This document shows positions 22,743 to 35,650 of a stretch of 64,000 nt of DNA, one piece after another. The stretch covers positions 144,881 to 208,880 of the forward strand of contig CAMPET010000033.1 in assembly GCA_946803715.1 (NCBI GenBank). Direction: 5' to 3'. The translations under genes and the position numbers were made by a program. Source of the DNA: Beroe ovata. Its lineage: Eukaryota; Ctenophora; Nuda; Beroida; Beroidae. The notes beneath the pieces were generated by a model. It made no database searches. It had not been told where the DNA came from and saw nothing but the letters and a program-made list of their open reading frames with translations. The first letter of the stretch is position 1. Every line of letters starts with the position of its first letter.

Positions 22743-24122
22743 AGAGGATTTGAATGGTTGTATATCGTGTTCCAATACTAGGGTTGAGTAGATTTCTTAT
22801 AACACGAAGTTTTAATTAATGAGGTTTCTTGGATACAGCCTCTGTTGATCAAACAACCTAACCAGGCCACGTCAAGTTATAAATGAGAAGTTAAATAGGA
22901 GGAAAGTGTTTTCACATGGCTCATGCTTATTGCTTTCTATTAACTCAGAATAGGGAGTGGCGCCACTTATGAATAAATCAACATCTCGAACATCATGTCA
23001 TCTAATTAGAATCCCACTAAAACTGATCTAATTTGTTAGCAATTATAACAAAACTCCAATATCAGCTGACTCTTTGACCAATCCCTGGAAACTTGAAGGC
23101 AGGCTTATTATGATTTTGGCGGGTAAACACCAGAGTTTACCCAGTAATTAGATGCAGGGTTTGGCCCTCAGGGGCCTAGTTGCAGGACCCTCTCTCCCAA
23201 ATTAATGTTTACAGTATGGGGACCCGGGACGGGGTAGTAAGTAACATGTATGAATGATATTTGAAAATTGGTCACGACAGTACATGCCAAGGTTTGTTCC
23301 TTCATACTTCACCGTGCAGAATGGCCAAGTTCAAACTAGGAAATACAGTGATACAAGGATGTCTAACTTGCTTGGCGGGAAGAGACAGAGAGCTTAATAT
23401 GATGCAATTGGAATTTGGCGGGAAGTGAGCTTTGCTTGCTGCCCGCGAATTACGGAAGTACGTAGATTCGAACGTGTTGCGTTTATGTTGGAGGAGGCAG
23501 GGTCTGGTATGTTCAAAAGTGTCACATATCACAAAGCCAAGGTGTGTCACACCCAATGTATGTGTGACACCTTGCTCCCTGTCTGGTTTATTGCGTGATT
23601 TGCGATAGTTTATGTATGTAAATGAGGGAGTGGCTTGTTTTGATAGAGTGGGGGTGATATCACAAAGTTTGGAACTCATGTTTTAATAGTGACAGGGAAT
23701 CATCAAGCATATTGCACACGTTTCCATTCACAAGCACCAATACATCACTGTCTTTCCAGGTCTATCATGTATCCTAGAATCTACACTGCTATGAAATATC
23801 TTACATTCCAAATGTCCCATAACATTCCGGAATGTGTGGGGCCTTATCACTGTCATATAGGTACACGCAAAATCCATACATCCAACACACACACACACAC
23901 AAATATGAAATGATATAAAACACCTGTAGCATGTAAAAGAATCTCCGTGTAAAGTCTCAGAGCCGGTATAAAAACAGTCCCTTTACAAATACCTACGTAT
24001 GCAAACAAATACCATTGTTTCCGTTACAAATATCCAAACAAAAACCAGAGTTCCCTGTTCAGAGTTTCCACTGCTCCCTAGCAACACTCCCCCTGCTCCC
24101 TAGCAACACTCCCCCTGTTCCC

Positions 24123-25953
24123 TCAACAACACGCCGTACTCCCACCGCTCCCTGTCCACAAATTCCCGCCACTGTTGTTCACTGAAGTGTCCTCAAATGG
24201 GGACTCCAACTTAATCAAGTTCCACACTTCATCAGTCGTGTAGTTTGACAGCGATACCTCCGTTTCGTTGAGACAACCCTTGAAAAAGTCCACGTAGTTG
24301 TCAAAGTAAATCTCAAGAGGAGTAGTGTTACTATGACAACCCTTGCTAGGCGAGCTTATATCCGGATCTGTGTGTCTGACGGTGGCGGGGGGCGGCGCTA
24401 GTTCCGATATTATCTGAGACTCGTGAGGGAGGATGGGCGAGCACGCCTGAAACCTCTTCTGGGCTGAGAGTGGCGGTGGCGAGGCGAAACTGGGTCGTCG
24501 GGTACTGCCGGGTGGTGAGGGGGGTGGAAAGTGGCGACGGAAGACCACACAGGTGGTGGCTGTGGCGGTGGCTGTGGAGGTGGCGGTGTCGCTGAACTTG
24601 AGCCGCTTTCCTCTGAATGTGTCTCCGTTCTGGATGGAGGTCCTGAGGTGCTGAGGGTTAAGCAGTGTCAAGAGGAGAGGAAAGGGATTTCATGATTGTT
24701 ATATGATAAAGACCATTTCATGAGAATATGAATTTATCCATGTCGGATATATGAAGATCATGAACGAAGTTTCCATATCTGATCATGATATCACATCATG
24801 ATCAAGTTTCAAGTGATTTGTACAACATATTGCGATGTCAGTGACTTCAGATCAGACGTCCAGTCGATTAAGAAATATAGTGATGTCATGACGATCACTC
24901 TAAATCAAGGCACAGCATTCATAGCACCAATCGAATTATATAACCCAATTTCGAGTTATATAACTTCATCACACTCGCACTGTTGAAGTGATGATATGCT
25001 ACAAAGTGGGTGAATCACAGCAGGGATTATAATAAAGTGGGCGCTTACCTTTTAACAACTTTCCGCGGGATGGGGGCCTCGCAGAACTCAAATCTATCCG
25101 TCACCAAGTCACTGCTCTTCTCCGTTTTGATGATAGCTCTCTTCCTCTTGATGAGTGGGAGAGAGTACACTGGACGAGACGAAGTGGTCGTGGACTGCGA
25201 CCCTGACAGAACAGGCGATATGATATGCCGGGTCATTTTCTTGTGCTTCTTATGGGGAGTTTTGTAGCTCATGGTCGTAGATTGGAGGCCGAGGGAGAGA
25301 GGCACGGCTGTTGTGGACGAAGCAGCGGAATTCTTCACGGCGGGGATAACAGTCACACATGATCCGCCGGTATTTGATGAAGAGGATGATCGGGAATCGG
25401 CACTGCTTGACCGGGGCGAAGGACTGGACGATCTGACGGACTCTGTAGAGGTAGTGGAGGTGGAGGGAGTGGCTCGGGAAATAACAGGAGATCGAGAAGT
25501 CGAGGATCGAGCAGCATGTTGTCGTCCGATCTCCGCCTTCCTCTGGAGTAGGAGAGTGTCCGCTTCCTTTTCTGACTTGGTCCTCTTCTTAGGTCTGTAT
25601 TTGTAGTCCGGGTACTTGAGTTGGTGAACTCTTTTCAGCCGCTCCGACTCAATCATAAACGGGAGTCGTTCCTCTGGGGACAGCTGTTTCCACGCGATAC
25701 CCAACTGTTTGCTGATCACTGCGTTGTGCATGGAGGGCTTCTCCTTGACGATCTTAGCCCGCTGGATCTGAGACCAGACCATGAATGCGTTCATGGGACG
25801 CTTGATGTGCCCATCAGTTCTCTTGGCGGGCGGCAGGGATTCAGCAGGTGCCACTTCATTGTCACTCAACGGTGTAGACATTGCAAACAACAGGGGGAGA
25901 GATACGTCGTGCAACTTGGTGAAATGATCTGAATAGAGGAGAGAGTGGCGCAT
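24123..25953 (-). CDS. Sox-family HMG-box transcription factor, two exons
   Basis: Exon 1 is 25049-25953. Exon 2 is 24123-24642, using the acceptor CACCTCAG|GACC, which keeps the long frame; an AG eight bases upstream would stop early. The product is 474 residues, or 450 from the in-frame ATG at 25881. Residues about 48-126 form one HMG box with the Sox signature [20 protein letters not shown] and the typical end [12 protein letters not shown]. It would bend DNA at AACAAT-like sites in the nucleus. A Ser/Thr-rich region follows, then basic patches and an acidic/aromatic C-terminus ([17 protein letters not shown]) that could activate transcription. The box is closest by eye to SoxC or SoxB types, but the tail gives no firm class. 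The second start gives a more usual Sox N-terminus. Confidence 0.9.
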
Positions 25954-26017
25954 ATGATACTGATATCTGTGGAAGAGGCGATGATAGCAGTCACCAAATG
26001 AGGCACTCAGACTACGT

Positions 26018-26097
26018 CACGTGGTATAGATAGCGGTCACAGATGCATGCACGTGACCTAACACGCAGCCAATCAGAGCGGGTGTCTGTGTCACGTG
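26018..26097 (-). promoter_or_regulatory. Sox upstream region: three CACGTG boxes and CCAAT
   Basis: Perfect CACGTG hexamers lie at 26018-26023, 26050-26055 and 26092-26097, and CCAAT lies at 26069-26073. All fall 65-145 bp upstream of the first Sox ATG, in G+C-richer sequence. The arrangement fits a proximal promoter bound by bHLH-zip factors and NF-Y; this is inference from motif and position. Confidence 0.5.
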
Positions 26098-26159
26098 GGT
26101 GGCGCGTGTCTAGCGCGCGGGTGGAGGATTCCCTAGTCAAGCTCATCACATAGTACCAA

Positions 26160-27980
26160 ATGATGCAGTGGGGGCGAGAGAGAATTAATTGTTTAATTAC
26201 ATGTTGGGACCCTCAGCCCTCATCATAGCAGCAGCATTTGGAAAGCAATTAGACCCCATTAGCTCACACTATAGTTCTGCCAATAATGAGGTTTGTAGCA
26301 GCTGTGAAATAATTGAATCATTCGTATTACTGAAAATATTGGTGTTGGATAATGTTGTATAGCATCTTATTACACGATAATCACTTTCTATACTGATAAT
26401 CACATGAAATTATGACAGTTATACCCCTTACTTGCAACATCAGGTAGGTAATTCCAGTTTTGGGTACAATAGGCACATATTATGAAGATTTCACGCTTCC
26501 AATACTGGTACCATAGACGCTAAATCTGTATCGATTAGTGATAAACATGTCATTACTGATCAGAACACTTTATAACAGGGCTGATTAGTTTCCCATGGGA
26601 AACCAATTCACTTATTAACCCAAATTAACACATTTCGACGTTTAAATCACGAAACAGCTATCCCATGATTTAATGATCCTCAATTCCCTCATCGTTAATA
26701 CTTCATCATGGTCCAAAATCTAGCTGTGCTCTTAACTTTGACTACAAAATATGGTGAACTGAACCCGCTATCGATAGGATGCTGAAGGCGGATCCACCAT
26801 TGAAACAGTAAACAAGAGACAGCACATGATTTCTACAAAATGTATACAAAACCAGTCGTTCGCGCGTTCCGTCACGTGACCTAAGCATCCGTAGAGAGAA
26901 AATGTCGCTGCGCCATACGTACATGACAATAAATTTGGTGCTAAAAATAGAGGAAAAAAGTTCATCAATCTATTGAAAGTCCTGATTCACCTAATCGATT
27001 GACCATATTGCAGTTGTACATAAGACACTATTGTCTGCAGAGAACACACGTTTGCTGCCTGGAAGTAGTGAAAAACTGGGATGTTTAGAACTAATCCAAA
27101 TGGCTGGATCTGCATCGAGAATCATCACCAGTGTAATGTCATAGTTACACTGCTTTGTTCCCTAACAATCCAACACAACTTCACAATGATGTACAATACA
27201 CTCATGTATAGTGTACATTGTACACGAAGCACTGCATGAGATTAGTTGATGGATGTACAATTGAAAATCAGCTATCATCACTTGAAATGTATCTTAGATG
27301 AACAACAATTCTGATAAAACTCAATATTGCTAAATAGGATCATCAATATAATATTTTGCCCGAAATCCAATTCTATCGTCGATAAAATGGCATATCGAAT
27401 CGCTGTAATATCAAACAACGCAGTTTCGCGATCTAAAAACAAATATACAAATCTACGTATTTCCGTAAGTGGCCTGATATAAATGTATATAAAACAGTTA
27501 GACGGCAATCAAGGAGCGCACTTTGATATCAAGATAGGCATTCATTCTGCAAACACAAACAAAGACACGTGACATTCAATATTCATTACACCTGACGTAT
27601 TAATGATATCGATAAAACACAACTCTATCATGGGTGTGATAATAGGTACCTATACGGCGAAATAGTTCCATAGAAATGTCGATTAGTATCAATCGAACGA
27701 CAGTTTATATAGCAAGTTATTAAAAGTAAACTCACAAGTTAGCTATAGTGGAATCTGGGGGTCTAAATACTCAATTAGGTAACTATTTACAACTCCAAAG
27801 AAATGAATGTTGTCATTTCAATAAAATAATATATAAGAATCCCTCGCAAGTTGCAACAACAACAAATTAAATCCTCAAATTTATAATTCACACCATGTAT
27901 CATCACTGTTTGCAGGCAAGACAAGTACGAGAAACGTCCTCAAATCAATTATTCCTTATATGGCATAACAAGCGGCAGCC
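26160..27980. other. Intergenic interval between the Sox and armadillo genes
   Basis: AT-rich with only short open frames and no splice-consistent exons. It contains a TGTACA-rich patch near 27190-27225 (GTGTACATTGTACAC), similar to patches at 11.76 and 44.93 kb. It holds the upstream flank of Sox and the 3' flank of the armadillo gene. Confidence 0.45.
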
Positions 27981-27984
27981 AATT

Positions 27985-30900
27985 TCAACTTGGAGCTAAC
28001 AGATCGTCGCAGGCCCCTATCACATCGGTGTCACTAACGTTAGCTTTGAGATTCGTCACGCTCGCTAACATCTCATCCTTGACACCACTATTCACAGCAG
28101 GATCTGTTGGGTGGTTGAAGTGTTTGTTAGTGTGTGAATCAATACAAGTGTATTGTTAGTAAATATTGCTATACTATAACAAATGACTATGCATTTTGAT
28201 CTTATAACTAACTTTCTAGTTATAAGTTCAAATGGAGTTCACCCATTTCAAATCACGTGATGTCTACTCACGTGCATAGAGCAAGTCGGTGGTCCAGAGT
28301 ACCACTTTGATAAGATCTCCTGGCGTGTCAGGCGTGATATAGTGTGTGATGTGTGACACTATGTCAGTGTTCTGTACTATCACATCACGCAGCGTTCCTG
28401 CGGGAATTGATGCGTGTTCATTTGTCAAACGATAAACATTATTTAGAAACGGCAAGACACCACTTATGTTTTCAGTAAACTCTCCTGGACACACTCCTGA
28501 GTCTAGAGCGTAGATTACTCGGCTCACAACCATCGGTTATCACGACCATGGTTCTCACTGAAAAGTACATGTGTACGTTGGTTCTTGCGCATTAATAACG
28601 TACCGTTAACTGATAATCCGCCGATCACGCCCAATGAGTAGAAGACAATCTTGAGGTCCTGCCGGACTCGTATGTGATGTGCAAAGAGCTGCATCATGCT
28701 GGACACAGCAGGTAGCATTGTGAGTAGTCGAGCTTGTGCTTCTGTGTCACGTGACAACACCGCTAGAACTGCCGTTACCTAGCAACCAGGTGTTCCAAAG
28801 TTAGGATTGTTTAGATAGAAGAAAATAAGACCATAAAAGAAGAAAATAGATGAAAATAAAAGATCATTTGATCGAATAAGAGAGAGTTTCATGTTGACAA
28901 AACTCCTGATATTTACTGAATGATGACAAAATGATACTGACACAAGAAATCACTCACAAACACAAAACGTTACCTCATGTAAGACGGGTTGGAGTGTTTT
29001 TGCATTGGTGACCACACCCACCAACACCTCTACCACCCCTGACGTGATGAGCGTGGCGATGTGCAGTGGCGTTGCTAGGTTACGTAAAGTGGCGGCGGCG
29101 TGACGCTGACCATCTGGTATCTGCCACTGTCTCACTACCAGTGTCAACTGAAACAGGCTAATTTGAAGTGATTTGAAAGGAAGTGAGTTGAGAGGAAGTG
29201 AACGTAACCTACAGACATACAATTTGGTAATATCGCGATTCCATTTTGATGTCGATCAATTCATGTTGTAATATACCATCAGAGCCAGTGGTAACAAGAC
29301 TGGATTTCACTGTCATTTTGTCACACTTTCGACAGTACATATTATGGAAGACATATTGACATGTGTTGCGATGATTTCATTCATCTTAATTTGAAAAAAG
29401 ATAGAATTAATGAAAAACTCATAAATCCATCATAGGTAAGTAATGCGAATTGCAAAATGAAATAGGATGGACAAAAATCGTCATCTCAGACAACTTTACC
29501 TCTGGAACAAATCCCATATTGATGACCTTGGCCTCGTTATCCTCCAGAATGGAGAGGTTATGTAGGAGGGACAAAGCAGCTGTCTGTATGTTGGGGTCGT
29601 GGTGTCGGAGTAGGGGGTACAGTGGTTCGAGTACCCCGCAATCCGTGATACGAGCCTGACGGGGGAGAGTGGTATGATGTATAGAGAGGGAGGGAGGGGT
29701 GTTGCTTGAAATGGGGAGCATGAGAGGAGATAGTGGAGTTATGTTAAGGAGGGGAGAGGAGCCAGGATTAGAGAACGAGCCACTAGTGGGGGTCAGTTTT
29801 AGAGGTATTTCAGTAGAAGGGGGAAGGGGCTAGTCTCTTCTCGATTAGATTCAGTTGGTACCTGCATGAAGGATAGCGACGCCAGGTTCCTGAGAGCTAT
29901 ACAAGATTGTAGTTTGAGCCGCTCACTACTACTTAACAGCTTGACAAGACACCACAGTCCTTCCTCATTGACCAACACACTGGGATCTTCTACCTTCAGA
30001 GATATTGATAAGATATGACAGTGATTAACGCTGGTTAAGGTAAAATTTAATGGCAGCAACGAATGACTGTGATTTTTGCATCTTTGCTATGAAATATCCG
30101 AATCAGGTAACAAAACGTGTGCGATAAGATAGATAAGTCAATCTCGCAGCTCGTTGAGATTGTACAAGAACAGAATGATCAGGAAATCAAAACTTAGCAG
30201 TACCTGTACAGAGAGATTTGACAGTGTGGCAGCCGCCACAAAATGTAGGTGAGGGTCACTTGACACCAGGAAGTGGTGTATACTCGCACAGACACCGCAT
30301 ACAATGAGCTGTTCGGCGTGGGTGTCAATGTGGGACACGTTTAGCAGGGCACTGCCCGATCCCCGCTGTATCTGGAGTAGAGAACGGGCTTAGTTCAGAG
30401 GAACAGAGATTCAGGCTATTACTTGGGAACTTCCTTCACTTTTTCACATATAATACTACGCTGTCTAAGACGACACAACGCATAACTCATACCAGAAAAC
30501 CACCCTTACCCTATCATCCTCACTGAAAGCCAAATCACACAGTGGACTGAGTGCTCCATCCCGGACTATACTGATTTTGTACTTTTCAGCTGCCCCCGAA
30601 AACGTGGTCAGAATGGCGAGGGAGTTCACCACGACGGCATTGCTCGGACTCCGTAACAGTCGGACTGCTAGTCGGAGCACACTGTGCTTGGCTAGGATAT
30701 CTCTAACTGTGTCATCGCCCACTCCACTGAACACTGACACGGCGCAGCTCGCGGGTATTAGGATCTGGGAGGGAGGCAATGTGAAGTGTTGGAAAAGATT
30801 GCTTAACATGTCGCTTTTCATATCACACTCTTTGCAGGGTAAGCTAAAATAAGAAAAAGTTCCATCTGAAAACAAATTTCATTCATGAATGTGCAAATTT

Positions 30901-31626
30901 AAATCAGCAATAGAGCACGCACCTCAATCACATCCAAATCTAGGAGGGTAAGAGCACAAAGCAACACCTCTGAGCCCACAGGTACGCCCTGCGGTAAAGC
31001 ATCTGCGTAATGAGCGAGAAACTGCGCAGCAACAGTCATCAGCTCCTGCTCCTTGGAGTAGGTGGCTTCCTTCAACTGCCGCAGTTGTACAGAGGTCAGT
31101 GGCACCTTGATTTCACCTACAAAAAGCAGTAAATTCATTTATAAAACACTCAATTCAGGTATGATTGTCCATCATTGAAAGAGGTTGTGATGTCTCGAAC
31201 AATATGGCCTCAACCACGTAAAGGAAGGAAATAATCTTACCGAGTGCACTGAGAACCTGATCGTCGTCATCTCCATCGAGAAGTGGAGCTGAATGTCCGC
31301 CGATTCTGGCTGGGGGCTGCAGAGAGGGGAATATCCAAGCACATGGTATCCACTGGAAAACCCATTTCCAATCCATAAACTAATTGTGGTTGATAATGAT
31401 GAATCTTTAGAATTAAGGATGAGGAATCATTGCTTTTTAATTGATTGTTAATGGTAGTGGTTGAAACTTGGAAAATATCCTTTATCTTTTGTTTGCGCCG
31501 AATTACTTTAAATAAAGAGCATATTAATATGCTTGTTATTTCAATAATAAATTTTCATACCTTTGAGTCACCATCAGCACTTTCAAGGTGATAGGGGTGT
31601 TGATTCCTAAATATAATATTTCGCAT
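27985..31626 (-). CDS. Armadillo-repeat protein, eleven exons
   Basis: Eleven exons in agreeing phase: 31561-31626, 31241-31316, 30923-31116, 30510-30764, 30204-30371, 29862-29993, 29500-29655, 28974-29147, 28604-28778, 28272-28502 and 27985-28103. They encode 581 residues from an ATG directly after an in-frame TGA. After a short acidic N-terminus (GDDDDQ), nearly the whole protein is alpha-helical ARM-type repeats, with typical helix cores such as HFVAAATLSNLSVQ, LQSCIALRNLASLSF, IQTAALSLLHNLSILEDN and RHAAATLRNLATPLH. ARM repeats make a superhelical protein-binding groove. There is no signal peptide and no kinase or U-box part. The gene is separate from ULK4, which also carries ARM/HEAT repeats but ends at 38737. 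I cannot assign an orthologue. Confidence 0.85.
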
Positions 31627-32090
31627 TCATTGTTCATGACCCCATTGTTAAATTTCACCCACACCCCTTTACAGTTTACCAAGGGCCTATTCAAGATAGA
31701 TGGATTGAAGGATGCCCATTGTTCAGCATTGTTGGCGGAGGCAGCTTGACAGGCACGGTGGCACCCAAGAAAGCTCTATGCTAAAACTAACCGAGAACGT
31801 TGATTCATCCCCGCAACTGATGGACAATGAAAATTCAAAACAGTGAGCTCAATTGGAAGATGCCAAAACGTGAACGCGAGACTGAACACAAAAGGTTCGC
31901 TTATCACACGATAACAATAAAAGGGAGGCAAAAATATTTCACTCTATTCAATTCAAATGTCGCTGCCCAGTTAGAGCAGTGAACTGCTTACTCTCCAAGG
32001 CATTCTTGACAATTGGCATGAAGATTTCTGATTCATCTGCACATAATTTTGTCCAACATTTACAATAATTACCCGACTTCATTCAGGAAC

Positions 32091-34781
32091 ATGGATCATA
32101 CTTTCTTCAAGATGTGGGCCGTGGCTCTTCTCCTCCTAGCTTACAGTGTACCCAACACTCTATCTACCCAAGAACTTGTAAGTTGAAAGATACTGCACAG
32201 CAAAATATCGGAGTACCTGTCATATGTTCGCGGTGGAGATCTAATTGGTGTTTTTAGAATCATGTGACCCAAATCTCTCAAGGATGACGATGCTTGGACG
32301 GATCCAGGTGTGGACTTTGAGGACGGCAATGATGCTTTTGAATTCCCGACAGAGGGTGATTTGCTCGAAGAAGAGGATATTCTAACAATTGGTGAGTCCT
32401 GGCTAGCCGGAGATACAAAATTCTCCCCGCAAATTCCTCGAAGTTGGACCACTTGATTCCGTTTGTCTTTGACTCCAATTCTACAGGGTTCTGCCCTGAC
32501 AGCAAACCGTATCGTTATGCGGAGGGAAGGAAGTGCTGTGCTGGGGACATGGAAGATGGAGAGCCTGATGGTCCAGAGGGATGCAACGGTAGTGTGCTAA
32601 CCTTGAAAAGCACTTGTTGTGCCAGCAAAAGGAGAAAAAGTTGTCCATTCTCTCTGTGCGTCGATATTGGTGAGTATTAATTCTGCATTGAAGGTAAGAA
32701 TTCCTGCATTGAATGCTTTATTCGACAATGTATACTGTATAGGTACTTCTGTCGGCCTGTCGCTCCGATAGGGAGAAAATGAGAGTTTCGTGCAAAAAAA
32801 CGTGTTCTCTTCCTCAGCTACTCATAATCTATTGGAAGAAAAGCGAAAAGAAATTGAGGCACAAATAGGTCACGTTGAAGATCCTAGCCAATTTGAAGAA
32901 TATGTGAAGACTGAAGATTCTCTGGCATTATACCAATACAGAATACTCGATGATGTGATGAGGAATGGTGCTGCTATAGATCTGAATGATGACGACGTGG
33001 CAAAAATCTACAATGATAAGAATCTACTTGAACCTTTGATGACAAACGGAGACATCCCTGGAGATAAACACGGTCCAGGCAATAATTGGGAGAAAGCCAT
33101 GAAAATTCTCGCAACAATTATACGCGAAGACCCAAATGCTCAGGAAGGAGTAAAATTCAGATTGGCTGTCGCAATAGCTCTAACATTTTCAACCCCAGTT
33201 ATCTCCTCTGCTGACAAAGAGGAAATTGATGGCATAGCAAGGTTCCACAACTTCGCAAGGTGGGCAGATGAAGGAGTACTGCTGGCCCCCTTCTACAATC
33301 TCAACATTTATGAGATGCGATTTGTGGTGCATGGTTCTGCAAGGGATGAGGAGTATGTTTGGGCTAGGGAAAATGTTCCAGAGCGGTTCAGAGACCCTAA
33401 TGAGATTGGAAGGGCAGTTTTCGACATGGTGACATATACAACCGGCAATCCCTTGGAAGGTAAACCTAAAACATTGGAAAACATGCATATATATGGTGGT
33501 GTGTGCGGGACAGTCTGCAAATTCGGAGCAGGAATGACACAAGCATTCGGGATGCCTGCAACGACTATAGGACAACCGGGTCACTGTGCTTTCACATGGC
33601 TAGTCAATGGAATGGAGTGGCAGTTAGCTAATAGAGTGAGGGACTGGGACATGAGTAAATTCAAGAACAGACCTACATGGAGCAGTTTGGCACCCTTAAT
33701 TAGAATTATGCATGAAATACAAAAAGATCCTCTGTCATTCCAGATTTCAGAGAAAATGAGAGTCCTATCCAGAATTGTGGATCCTACGTTCAAGTGCACA
33801 TTGATTGAGAGTGCACTACGCATCTGCCCACACAACTATGGTCTGTATGAAGAGTTGAACGGGATCACATCTCCACAGAGTTTGGTGAGCAGTAATGCAA
33901 TGGAGTTGGATTTGCTTCCCTACATGAAGACATACATCAATAGGGATGTAGAAGACATTGCATGGATGAAACCGGTCACAACATGTGGGCCGGAGGTAAA
34001 GAAAGCATTTGCCATCACGAGAGAATCGAAAGTATGGTCCACAAATACGATGGATAATGCCTGGGCTGAAATCGATCTCCAAGGCACGTTTTCTATTGAT
34101 GGGATGAGTATAAAATGGTCTTCAAAATCTGAGATAACCAGCTACAATGTTTTGGCAATGATAGACGGAAACTTTGTAAGAGTTAAAAGTCAAGCTGATG
34201 ATGAAGATGCGGACTCAAGAATGTCAATTATGTCTGGATGGGATGGAGTAACCACTAGAATTCGGATGGAAATGAACGGGCAAGGAGAGGAGCTAGGAAT
34301 CAGACAGGTGCAAGTTAATGGCACACTATTGTTGCCTCAAAGCATCGTTTCTTTATCAAGACCAGTGAGCACAAGTGGAAATACTGATCAAGCAGGAAAT
34401 TTGGTGGACGGAGATCGAGATACTACTTGGGACTGCGAGGGAGGAGACTCGTGGATAGATATCGCTCTGGACGGTATGTGTGTCCTGGAGGACGTACAAA
34501 TCGACTGGAATGGAGCTCCCCCAGAGCATCACTCAGTACAGTATCTCGTGGGGGGTGAAGTTCGTGACAGTGGGATAGCAAGTCGATTGTGGATTGAGTT
34601 GTCCGGAGCTATGCCATATTCCATATCGGGAATCACAGCCACTGGACACTGCTTCACAATGAAGGAAGTTATGAAAATGAAGGTTGAAGAGGTGATGGAT
34701 AGACATGATATAGGTGAAAATTCTGTGATTCAAGAGATCTCTAGAGTCCTCGATGATGCCAACTGCGATGCTTGTCTATGA
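32091..34781 (+). CDS. Secreted Cys-rich / transglutaminase-like / double discoidin-like protein, copy A
   Basis: Four exons (32091-32177, 32283-32391, 32487-32669, 32818-34781) give 780 residues. A signal peptide (MWAVALLLLAYSVPNTLS) and a short acidic stretch come first. A module with eight cysteines follows (about 66-127; CPDSKPYRYAEGRKCC ... KSTCC ... CPFSLC), of a type I associate with marine invertebrate secreted proteins. The centre has a transglutaminase/protease-like core: GGVCG (Cys 356), GMPATTIGQPGHCAFTW (His 382) and RDWDMS (Asp 402 or 404), a plausible triad. Two galactose-binding (discoidin, F5/8C-like) domains follow; the second reads LVDGDRDTTW ... WIDIAL. The tail ends in CDACL. 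It is probably an extracellular or mucus enzyme that binds glycans or matrix. AATAAA lies at 34882. Confidence 0.85.
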
Positions 34782-34789
34782 GAAATGAT

Positions 34790-35500
34790 CCAGTGTTGTA
34801 GAGTTATCCGATTGATATCATAACATTTGATGTTAACCATGAACGAATCTTGTTCTCATTCCTTTGTTCACGGAAAGTTGAAATAAATGAATGATCTAGA
34901 GTTGAACCAAATCGTTACTCTCAATCTTGAATTGGCGTGTTCAAATTACACTGGGGAATGAGTTGAATTGAATACCACGCTCTACTGAACTGTACATTAA
35001 ACTCTTATGAACTGACCAATATTGCGTATTTGTACTAAACCGACACGATAAACGTATGCTGTGATCTCTAAATCTTAACTCAACAGTTCTTTTGATAACT
35101 TATTGGAAGTCGACATCCTCATTGCCAAAGAAATTTTGGAAATTCGGGCAGGTTTGTAGAGACAGTTATTTCGCAATATCTACTAACCCACAGTTTTGAG
35201 GGCCCAGAGCGATGAATATTGTTCACCAATAGCAGTTGTTCATTTGATGGAAATGGGGGACAAATGTGTCGAGGTGATAATTTCAACAAAGGGATGACCC
35301 CAACTATAACAGAGGTGACACCTTTTCATTGTAAATGTGATGGACCGCCCATAAATAAGTAAATAATAATTAACTTCAGCTGTTTGTCCGGGTTAAATAA
35401 AGTTTCATAAAATTACTGCAGAAATTGTAACATCAAGATGTTAAATTGCACGCTTCAGAGTGAGACAATACACACTGCACTGGCTGAGAACCTAACTACA
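34790..35500. other. Spacer between the tandem secreted genes
   Basis: Holds the 3' end of copy A (AATAAA at 34882-34887) and AT-rich sequence without a supported exon, then the upstream region of copy B. No relic of a third copy is seen here. Confidence 0.45.
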
Positions 35501-35508
35501 AATGAAGA

Positions 35509-35519
35509 TTATAAAAAGG
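35509..35519 (+). promoter_or_regulatory. TATA box of copy B
   Basis: TTATAAAAAGGC is followed about 30 bp later by TCAGTCCT, a good initiator, and about 140 bp later by the ATG of the secreted gene at 35651. It is the clearest core promoter in the window and suggests a regulated, tissue-specific gene. Confidence 0.6.
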
Positions 35520-35650
35520 CGGGAAAATGTTTCGGTAACTCAGTCCTCACCTGCACTGCATACAATAATTCCATTCTCAACTTGCAAAGTGAATGAGCTT
35601 TTGATTGATTCACTATTTCACTATCTCTTTCATCCAGCATCATTAGAGAT

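Larger units (their letters stand above)
20165..24120. other. Gene-poor interval with microsatellites
   Basis: No exon with matching splice signals was found. The region has CACACAGA and CA arrays at 21664-21884 (a single N at 21822) and GT arrays at 22617-22742 (a single N at 22699). A 125-codon minus-strand frame at 23302-23679 has no recognisable content. The sequence just below 24123 is expected to be the 3' flank of the Sox gene, and CTCCCTAGCAACACTCCCCC is tandemly duplicated at about 24070-24120. Confidence 0.45.

Noticed and set aside
21716-22753. Frames over CA/GT arrays that include single Ns
   Set aside because: Microsatellite translation only; the Ns are assembly joins.
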